Source: UBA7803 sp036381275 (GTDB lineage: Bacteria; Pseudomonadota; Gammaproteobacteria; Pseudomonadales; Azotimanducaceae). Taken from it: a DNA stretch of 64,000 nucleotides. Both the position numbers and the translations under genes were made by a program. The notes below the pieces were generated by a model, which saw only the letters and a program-made list of their open reading frames with translations, was not told the origin of the DNA and searched no databases. Of the stretch, positions 51,316 to 58,122 are shown one piece after another (within the stretch, counting starts at the first letter, position 1; each line of letters opens with the position of its first letter). Location of the stretch: contig DASVDC010000130.1 of the NCBI GenBank assembly GCA_036381275.1, forward strand, positions 38,723 through 102,722, in the 5' to 3' direction.

Positions 51316-54300
51316 TCAGTTGGCGCCGAAGCTGTAGCGCACCGATGCGCCCCAGATCCTCGGCTCGGTCAGGAAGTAGTTGCGGTAGAAGCCAGACGTG
51401 TCCGACGTGAGGTACTTGCCTGTCACGTTGTCCTCGTCCTGCAGGTTCCGCACCCAGGCCTTCACCAGCCACTGCCCATTGTTGCTCTCGTAGATCAGCG
51501 ACGCGTTGTGCTGATCCCAGGAGTCGATCCGGTCACCAGGGGTGTTGAACTCACGGGCATAGGACTTGCTCTGCCAGTAGTAGTCCCAGCGCGCGGTCAG
51601 CGATCCGGCGAGCGCATTCACCGGCCAGGTGTAGGCGAGACCCAGATGGACCGTGTTCTCCGGCGAGTTGGGCAGCCGATTGCCGTCCAGGCTCGTGGCG
51701 AATCCATCGGAGGTCTCGACGATCCCCACCGTGTTCAACGGCAGACCCGTGGTCGGATTGACGGCCGTCCCGTCCAGGTAGCTCCGCGAGAAATACGCGG
51801 GCAGCCCGTCCGAATACGTGGTGCCGTCGGCGGTCAGCGGACAAGGACTGCCGTTCAGCGGATTGTCCGAGCTCAGCGCCCGGCACAGGCTGTACGCCTC
51901 GTCGATGTGCGCCTGCGTGATCTGCGACCGATTGGCGATGTAGTTCACGCCCGTCAGAGAGCCCGCGTCGATGTTCTCCAGAACCACGAAGTCCGGATCT
52001 CCGGCGGTACGGTTGATCGGGTCGACCGATTCGGAGCCGCTCACCTCGGCATCGAGCCAGGAGTACGCCAGATCCACCGCGAGCCCCGGGAGGAACTCGG
52101 GCCGGTACAGTACCTCGAGCTCGGCACCCATGATGTCCGCGTTGATGTTGTCGTTGATCGACGTGTTGTTCGCGATGCGCGTCACCTGCAGGCCGGTGTA
52201 GTCGTACATGAAGAACGCGCCGTTCACCATCAGTCCGCCGTCCAGCAGGATGTTCTTCGAACCGACCTCGATGGCGTCGACCTTCTCGGTGTCGAACGTG
52301 TAGGCAGCCGTGCCGCTGTTGATGAACGACTCGTTCAGCGGCGGGTTGAAGCCGCCGGGCTTGAAGCCCTTGCTGTAGAACGCGTAGATCATGCTGTTGT
52401 CGCTGATCTGCACGTCGACGCCGATCCGGCCGGTGACCTCCTTCCACTCCGCCTCCCGGGGGCTGCCGGTGAGATCACGGGCTTCCCCGAATCCCGGGGC
52501 CGGAGGCACACCGGCGAGCGCGCCCAGCGCACCCGGCACGTTGCCGTCGGTGATCGCGGCGATGAAGTCGTCGTAGACGCCATAGTATTCGGCGAGCGCA
52601 CGGGCACCCGGGGCGGCCGGATTGCTGAGCAGATCGAGCAACGTCGTCCGAACAAACAGCGGGTTGTCGAAGGTTCCGAGGTTCACCGCGTTGAACAGCA
52701 CGCCGCTGTCGGCCACCTCCTTCTCGTCGTGGTTGTAGCGCAAGCCAGCCGTGAACTTCACGTTGGGAGTGAAGTCGTAGTAGACCTCGCCGAATACGGA
52801 GTAACCCTCGAACAGGTTGCCGCCGCTCGGATCGCTGGTCGAGTTGAACATGGTGGGATACAGCGGCGGAAAACCGAGGCCGGGGACGCCGTACACGCCC
52901 ACCAGATCGAGCGTGTTGGCGACGACGTAGTAGTCGCCGAACGACTCCGAATCGATGTAGTTGGCGCCGAGGATGAAGTTGAACGGGCCGTCGTACGCGG
53001 AGCGAACTTTTGCCTCCACGGTCCAGTACTCCGCTTCGCTCGAGGACTGGTCATAGGCGAACACCCGCGTCGGATCCGCGTCGATCGTGCAGCCGCCGAA
53101 TATGCCGGCGGTGCCGTCGTTGAAGTTGCATTCCCCGCTGGTCCAGTCGCCGCCTGCGCCGCCGGCGGGCTCCGACGTCGGCCAGAGGCCTTGCGGGTTA
53201 GCCGGCGTAGCGTAGAGGTTGAACCCCACGTCCATGTTGTAGTCCTGCCGGGACAGGTATTCCGTCTCGGCGTAGCCGGCCTGGATACTGAACGTGTAGT
53301 CCGCGAAGTCGTAGGTGAACGCCGACGTGACCAGATTCTCTTCGTAGTCGTACACCGGCTCGAAGTCGGTGTGCATCTTGCGGAAGCCGGTGGACGGCGG
53401 CGTGAACGCCTTGGTCGGGGAGGGATTACCCAGCACGACCGCACCGTTCAGTCCCCCGAAGATACCCCCGGTGGTCGTGCCGGCGTGCGGCGTATCGAAG
53501 CCGAATCCGTCCGGCTTGCAGCCGATCGTCGGAATCTCACCCTTCTCGCAGACCTGGTTCGTGATGCGGACCTTGTCGTCGTCCTCGTCGAACCGGCTGT
53601 ACTGCACCCACCAGCGGGCGTTGTCGTTGATCTGCCACAGCCCGGTGAGCCGGATCGAGTACAGGTCCCGGCCGTCGACGTCGTCGTCGATGCCTTCGAT
53701 CTGGCACGGCGTGGTCTGCGGATTGTCGATGGTCGAGCCCGGCACGAGGCAGTCGCCCACCTGGCCGTGCGCGGTGTTCTCGATGTAGCCGTCGCGCTTC
53801 AGGTACATGCCGGCGAAACGCAGCGCGAAGTTGTCGGTGACCGGCACGTTGAGCGCACCCTTCAGCCGGGTGTGCTCGTAGTCCCCGTACTCACCGTCGA
53901 GGAAACCGCCCACACTCTCGAATTCCGGCATCGCCGTGATCATGTTGACCACACCGCCGGTGGCGTTGCGGCCGAACAGCGTACCCTGCGGACCGCGCAG
54001 CACCTCCACCCGTTCCATGTCGTAGAACTCGGCGGCGGGCAGGTTGGTCGGTACCGGTATCTCGTTCTGGTGAATCGACACGCCGGACTCGCCGGATGCC
54101 GAGATCACCAGGTTGCCGATTCCGCGGATGCTGAAGCTGGATCCGCCGAAGTTCGTCGCGGTGAAGCTGACGTTCGGCGCATTGAGCTGCAGATCCGACG
54201 GACTGATGATCTGCTTGTCCTCCATCATCGCGCCCGAGAAGGCGCTCACAGCGATCGGGACGTCCTGCACGCTCTCCTCGACGCGCTGGGCGGTAACCAC

Positions 54301-54420
54301 CACCTCTTCGATCCCAGTCGTTTGTGCAGACACGGTCGCTGGCACTGCCAAGCAGCCTAGGGCCCCCGCTGCACCCGCAAATGCGAGGCGCAGCTTCAGC
54401 CCAGCTGAAAAGTCGAACAT
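51316..54420 (-). CDS. TonB-dependent outer-membrane receptor 8 (VTAQR / RGPQGTLFGRNA type)
   Basis: A 1034-residue receptor starting at ATG 54420 (MFDFSAGLKLRLAFAGAAG), ribosome-binding site GGAGGGG 7 nt upstream, signal ending near TVSAQTT. TonB box GIEEVVVTAQRVEES. The plug shows VPIAVSAFSGAMMEDKQ, DLQLNAPNVSFTATNFGG, RGIGNLVISASGES and RGPQGTLFGRNATGG. Loop Cys include GDCLVPGS with TPCQIEG and QVCEKGE with TIGCKPDG; the last pair matches receptor 7. It is the closest paralogue of receptor 7. The C-terminal strand is ASVRYSFGAN. It is divergent from the ABM monooxygenase gene (194 bp). The substrate is unknown. Confidence 0.94.
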   Translation of the reverse strand: MFDFSAGLKLRLAFAGAAGALGCLAVPATVSAQTTGIEEVVVTAQRVEESVQDVPIAVSAFSGAMMEDKQIISPSDLQLNAPNVSFTATNFGGSSFSIRGIGNLVISASGESGVSIHQNEIPVPTNLPAAEFYDMERVEVLRGPQGTLFGRNATGGVVNMITAMPEFESVGGFLDGEYGDYEHTRLKGALNVPVTDNFALRFAGMYLKRDGYIENTAHGQVGDCLVPGSTIDNPQTTPCQIEGIDDDVDGRDLYSIRLTGLWQINDNARWWVQYSRFDEDDDKVRITNQVCEKGEIPTIGCKPDGFGFDTPHAGTTTGGIFGGLNGAVVLGNPSPTKAFTPPSTGFRKMHTDFEPVYDYEENLVTSAFTYDFADYTFSIQAGYAETEYLSRQDYNMDVGFNLYATPANPQGLWPTSEPAGGAGGDWTSGECNFNDGTAGIFGGCTIDADPTRVFAYDQSSSEAEYWTVEAKVRSAYDGPFNFILGANYIDSESFGDYYVVANTLDLVGVYGVPGLGFPPLYPTMFNSTSDPSGGNLFEGYSVFGEVYYDFTPNVKFTAGLRYNHDEKEVADSGVLFNAVNLGTFDNPLFVRTTLLDLLSNPAAPGARALAEYYGVYDDFIAAITDGNVPGALGALAGVPPAPGFGEARDLTGSPREAEWKEVTGRIGVDVQISDNSMIYAFYSKGFKPGGFNPPLNESFINSGTAAYTFDTEKVDAIEVGSKNILLDGGLMVNGAFFMYDYTGLQVTRIANNTSINDNINADIMGAELEVLYRPEFLPGLAVDLAYSWLDAEVSGSESVDPINRTAGDPDFVVLENIDAGSLTGVNYIANRSQITQAHIDEAYSLCRALSSDNPLNGSPCPLTADGTTYSDGLPAYFSRSYLDGTAVNPTTGLPLNTVGIVETSDGFATSLDGNRLPNSPENTVHLGLAYTWPVNALAGSLTARWDYYWQSKSYAREFNTPGDRIDSWDQHNASLIYESNNGQWLVKAWVRNLQDEDNVTGKYLTSDTSGFYRNYFLTEPRIWGASVRYSFGAN

Positions 54421-54473
54421 GATTGATCCCCTCCATAGCGGGCGCGTTGGCTTCTGGGCCCGCGGCTACCTTT

Positions 54474-54498
54474 AAACATGTTATAAATTGGATGTCAA
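54474..54498 (-). promoter_or_regulatory. Promoter region of receptor 8 with AAACATGTTA palindrome
   Basis: Minus strand -35 TTGACA (54493-54498). The palindrome core AACATGTT (within 54474-54483) lies in the would-be spacer; a -10 at 17-bp spacing reads TTAAAG (54470-54475) and is weak. It has the same palindrome core as the receptor 6 promoter. Confidence 0.5.
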
Positions 54499-54614
54499 CG
54501 GGTCCCCGGCGGCTTTTTACGCCGATGGCGCGCACCCGGACTGGAGTTGGCGGGCCCGCAGACGTCCCTGATAAGCTCCGCTCGTCCGATAGTCCAACAA
54601 GATATGGAGGTATC

Positions 54615-54902
54615 ATGTCGATAGCTGTCATCGCCCGGCTCAATGTCGCCGCAGGGAAGGAAGCCGAGTTCGAGAAGACCATGCTGGAGCTCGCCGCGCA
54701 GGTACGGGCGAACGAACCCGGCAACAAGCTCTACACGCTGTGCAAGGACGACCAGGGCAAGTACCTCGTCATGGAGCTCTACGACAACGAGGAGGCGCTG
54801 GCGCAACACGGCCAGTCCGCGCATTTCAAGGCCGCGGGGCAGAAGTTCGCCGGGCTGATGGCGGGTCGACCGGAGATCCAGCGGCTGCAGGTGGTCGGCT
54901 GA
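54615..54902 (+). CDS. Antibiotic biosynthesis monooxygenase (ABM) domain protein
   Basis: A 95-residue single-domain ferredoxin-fold protein. ATG 54615 is preceded by GGAGG at 5 nt. Family features are IAVIARLNVAAGKEAEFEKT at the N-terminus, YTLCKDDQGKYLVMELYDNEEAL and HGQSAHFKAAGQKF, where the H-x3-HF pattern near the end of the core is common in small ABM/YgiN-like quinol or heme monooxygenases. It probably acts as a dimer in the cytosol. It is divergent from receptor 8 and ends in a REP pair that contains a terminator. A link to oxidation of an imported compound is possible but not shown. Confidence 0.9.
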   Translation: MSIAVIARLNVAAGKEAEFEKTMLELAAQVRANEPGNKLYTLCKDDQGKYLVMELYDNEEALAQHGQSAHFKAAGQKFAGLMAGRPEIQRLQVVG

Positions 54903-54910
54903 GCACCGAT

Positions 54911-55010
54911 GCGGGAGCGGCCTCCGGCCGCGAACTTTCCAACCCGCCGAGAAAAAGAAAGGGCCGCTTGCGCGGCCCTTTTCGATTCGCGGCCGGAGGC
55001 CGCTCCCACA
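54911..55010. repeat. REP inverted pair enclosing a terminator
   Basis: GCGGGAGCGGCCTCCGGCCG (54911-54930, continuing CGAA) and the inverse arm (54985-55010) flank 50 bp that contain an independent rho-independent terminator (54951-54983). It sits between the convergent ABM gene and receptor 9. Confidence 0.9.
54951..54983. terminator. Bidirectional rho-independent terminator
   Basis: AAAGGGCCGC-TTGC-GCGGCCCTTT with TTTTC to the right and, on the minus strand, CTTTCTTTTTC to the left, so it can end both the ABM transcript and receptor 9. Confidence 0.85.
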
Positions 55011-55025
55011 CCTGGGTGGCGGGGG

Positions 55026-57914
55026 CTAGAGTCGGACGCCGAGCGACAACCCGTACAGACGCGGCTCGATGAAGAACGCGTTGGTGAACAGACCGCTGGT
55101 CTGATCGGTGCTGTACAGGCCGGTGATCTCGGTGTCGTTTTCGAGGTTCTGCACGAACGCGCGCACCCACCAGAGCCCGTTCGGGCTGGTGAACGTGGCC
55201 TGTGCATTCCACACGTCCCAGGCATCGACCATGTCCATCTCGCGCGCGAAGATGCGGGTCGAGAACTCGTCCTGCCAGTAGTAGTCGAGCCGCCCGGACA
55301 GGGTCGCGCCGTTGCCGAAGTAGTGGGTGTACTCGGCGCCGAGGCTCACCGTGAACTCCGGTGAGTTCGGCAGCGGATTGCCCTCGACGCTGGTCGGAAC
55401 CCCGTCGCTGAAGCCGTAGCCGAACGCCGGTCCCAGGGCCTGCAGCGCCTGGCAGGAGCTGAAGGCCGAGTCGGTCACGCCCGGCGTCGCCGGGATGCCC
55501 GTCTCCGCGCCGGTCGGAACGTACGGAGCCGACACGCCCGCGAGCGCCGCTCGCAGTCCGGCATTCGCGCTCACCGGCCCCTGGCCGTTGTGCTCCAGCA
55601 GGCAGTGCGCACCCTGAAGGTCCTTGATCAGCGTCACGTCGTCCCGGCCCTGCGTCGGATCCCGAGGGTCGATGCTCTCGAACTCGCCGATCTCCGTGTC
55701 GAGCCAGCTGAACGCGGCGTTGAACAGCCAGTTCTGGTTCGGGGCGAACAGGAACTCGGCTTCAGCCCCGTAGATGTCGGCATCGATGTTCTCGTTGATC
55801 GAGGTGCGATTCACGATCTTCGAGACCTGCAGTCCCTTGTAGTCGTAGTAGAACGCGCTCAGGTTGGCCTGCAGCCGGTTGTCCCAGAGCTGGTTCTTGG
55901 TGCCGATCTCGTACGCGTGGATCTTCTCGGGATCGAATGCCGCCGGCGTGCCGGGGAACAGCTCGGTGTTGAAGGCCGGATTGATGCCGCCGCCCTTGTA
56001 GCCGCGGGAGTACGATGCGTAGACCAGCGTCTCGTCGGTGAACGGCACCGCCGGCAGCCAGTCGAGCACGATGCGCCCGGTCCACTCCTTGAACTCGACG
56101 TCGGCTTCGCGGAACACCTGGTCACCGTCGACGTTCGGATCCGCATCGTAGATGCCCGCCGCGGCACCTGCGGCGATCAGCTCGTCGATCGAGCTGACCG
56201 GCGTACCCCAGGGGGTGGTGACCTGCCCGGTGTCGGCATTCACGTGCACGGGCACGTTCAGCAGGAGCTGCCGGTCGCGCACGTACTTCTCGTCGACGTT
56301 GTAGCGCAGCCCCACGGTCAGCTTCAGCGTCTCGGTGAGGTCGTAGTAGCCCTCGCCGAACACGGCCCACGACTCGAGATCGAAGCGCGGCGTCTCGTTG
56401 TTGTAGTAGCCGGGCGCGAGCACGGTGAAGGAACCCGCCGGCGCCGGTGCATCGGCCGCCGCCCCGATCAGCGAGAAATAGTCGAGACCCGCGGCGCGCA
56501 CGAAGTAGTCCGTCTCACCTTTGAAATCGAAGGTCGACGCCGCGAGCATGAAGTTGAACGGTCCGTCGAGCTGCGAGTTGAAGCGCAGCTCGAAGCTCGT
56601 CTGCTCCGACAGCGCGGTGGAGGTATCCTGCGCGCTGAACGTGTCGCTCAGCACGAAGTCGCCGCTGGCGAGACCGATGGAGCGATGGATGTTGGACACC
56701 GTGGAGACCGGTGCGGGCCCCCCGGCCGCGGTGCCGAGGAACCGCGCCGCGTCGGGGAACAGCGCTCCGAACGCCGGCGGCAGCGACACGGTCGCGCCGG
56801 ACGCGGTGCCGTTGTAGTCCTGCTGGGAAACCACGGTGGTTTCCTGGTAGGCGCCGATGAAGGTCAGGTCCAGCCAGTCGTTGACGGCCTGCCTCACCTC
56901 GACCATCACGAAGTCCTCGTCGGCCTCGTACTCGGGATCGAAGAACGCCGACACCTCCCTCAGATCGGAAGGGTTGCCTGCCGGCGTGGCCGCGTCGGCA
57001 ACCGGATCGAACAGCGCGAGCGCCTCGGGGAGCACCGCGGTCGACGGCAGCAGATAGCCGAGCGTCGCGAACGGGTTGAGCGCGTCCGTGCCGCGGCCGG
57101 TGGGCAGGCAGCCCAGCACCCCGCTCGGATCGAAGTCGCAGAACTGCTTCTGGCTGCGGGTGCGCGAGCTGTCCTCCTCGAACGTGTGCGCGATGATGTC
57201 GATGGTGGTGCTGTCGGTCGGCTCGATGCGCAGCGACGCCCGCACGGACCACTGGCTGCGGTCGTCGATGTCGTGGCCGGTCAGCACGTTGTCGGTGTAG
57301 CCGTCGCGCTCGAGCCAGATGCCGGCGAGGCGCGCAGCCATCCGATCGTTGATCGGGATGTTGACGGCGCCCTTGAACTTGCCGTGCTCGTAGTTGCCGA
57401 CCTGCGCTTCCAGATCGGTGGTGAACTCACCGATCACCGGCCGCGCGGTCTTCATGTTGATCGCGCCCGCGGTGGCGTTGCGGCCGAACAGCGTGCCCTG
57501 CGGACCACGAAGCACCTCGAGTTGCTCGATGTCGTAGTACTCGGTCTCGAACAGCCGCGGCGACTGCAGGTACACGTCGTTGATGTGCACGCCCACGCCC
57601 GAGTCCGCGCTCGTACCCACGGCCACCGTGCCGAGGCCGCGGATCGAAAAGTTCGACCCGGAGAAGTTGCCCTTCGTGTAGGACACGTTGGGCACGTTGA
57701 ACTGCAGGTCTGCGAAGGAATCGATCTGCTTGCGGTCGAGCTGATCCGCGTTGAACGCCGATACCGCGATCGGAACGTCCTGGAGACTCTCCTCGCGCTT
57801 CTGCGCGGTCACGACAACCTCTTCGATCGCCGCGTTGAGCGGCGGTGCGAGAAGGCTGAGTAGCAGGAACAAGGCAAACGCCGAACCCGGCGCCGCCGTA
57901 AGATGGCGCTGCAT
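55026..57914 (-). CDS. TonB-dependent outer-membrane receptor 9 (VTAQK / RGPQGTLFGRNA type)
   Basis: A 962-residue receptor starting at ATG 57914 (MQRHLTAAPGSAFALFLLLS), signal ending near PPLNA. TonB box AIEEVVVTAQKREES directly follows cleavage. The plug shows VPIAVSAFNADQLDRKQ, DLQFNVPNVSYTKGNF, FSIRGLGTVAVG and RGPQGTLFGRNATAG, with AINMKTARP. Loop Cys include KQFCDFDPSG with LGCLPTG and a further pair at GAHCLLEHN and FSSCQALQ. The C-terminal strand is LYGLSLGVRL. It is closer to receptor 10 than to 7/8. Its promoter has a CAGACGCGTCTG palindrome. The substrate is unknown. Confidence 0.94.
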   Translation of the reverse strand: MQRHLTAAPGSAFALFLLLSLLAPPLNAAIEEVVVTAQKREESLQDVPIAVSAFNADQLDRKQIDSFADLQFNVPNVSYTKGNFSGSNFSIRGLGTVAVGTSADSGVGVHINDVYLQSPRLFETEYYDIEQLEVLRGPQGTLFGRNATAGAINMKTARPVIGEFTTDLEAQVGNYEHGKFKGAVNIPINDRMAARLAGIWLERDGYTDNVLTGHDIDDRSQWSVRASLRIEPTDSTTIDIIAHTFEEDSSRTRSQKQFCDFDPSGVLGCLPTGRGTDALNPFATLGYLLPSTAVLPEALALFDPVADAATPAGNPSDLREVSAFFDPEYEADEDFVMVEVRQAVNDWLDLTFIGAYQETTVVSQQDYNGTASGATVSLPPAFGALFPDAARFLGTAAGGPAPVSTVSNIHRSIGLASGDFVLSDTFSAQDTSTALSEQTSFELRFNSQLDGPFNFMLAASTFDFKGETDYFVRAAGLDYFSLIGAAADAPAPAGSFTVLAPGYYNNETPRFDLESWAVFGEGYYDLTETLKLTVGLRYNVDEKYVRDRQLLLNVPVHVNADTGQVTTPWGTPVSSIDELIAAGAAAGIYDADPNVDGDQVFREADVEFKEWTGRIVLDWLPAVPFTDETLVYASYSRGYKGGGINPAFNTELFPGTPAAFDPEKIHAYEIGTKNQLWDNRLQANLSAFYYDYKGLQVSKIVNRTSINENIDADIYGAEAEFLFAPNQNWLFNAAFSWLDTEIGEFESIDPRDPTQGRDDVTLIKDLQGAHCLLEHNGQGPVSANAGLRAALAGVSAPYVPTGAETGIPATPGVTDSAFSSCQALQALGPAFGYGFSDGVPTSVEGNPLPNSPEFTVSLGAEYTHYFGNGATLSGRLDYYWQDEFSTRIFAREMDMVDAWDVWNAQATFTSPNGLWWVRAFVQNLENDTEITGLYSTDQTSGLFTNAFFIEPRLYGLSLGVRL

Positions 57915-57935
57915 CTCGACTATCTCTCCCTTATG

Positions 57936-57964
57936 GTATTAGTACTGCCAGACGCGTCTGTCAG
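57936..57964 (-). promoter_or_regulatory. Promoter of receptor 9 with CAGACGCGTCTG palindrome
   Basis: Minus strand -35 CTGACA (57959-57964), 17-bp spacer, -10 TAATAC (57936-57941). The perfect 12-bp palindrome (57949-57960) fills the promoter-proximal spacer. Its central ACGCGT is the same core as in the receptor 7 promoter. Confidence 0.65.
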
Positions 57965-58079
57965 ACCGCGGCGGCCACCGACACCGGCTCGTGCGAGCCG
58001 GCCTGCACACCGGGCGGCGCCGATCGTAGCAGCATGATGCGCCGGAAGCAAAATCGCGCGGGGACCGCGAACCGAAGGC

Positions 58080-58108
58080 GGGGCAGGCCGCCGAAGCGGA
58101 CCTGCCCC
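58080..58108. terminator. Terminator-like hairpin after receptor 10
   Basis: GGGGCAGG-CCGC-CGAA-GCGG-A-CCTGCCCC, a 12-bp stem with one bulged A and a CGAA loop, 14 bp past the receptor 10 stop. Confidence 0.65.
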
Positions 58109-58122
58109 CGGTCGGACGGAAT

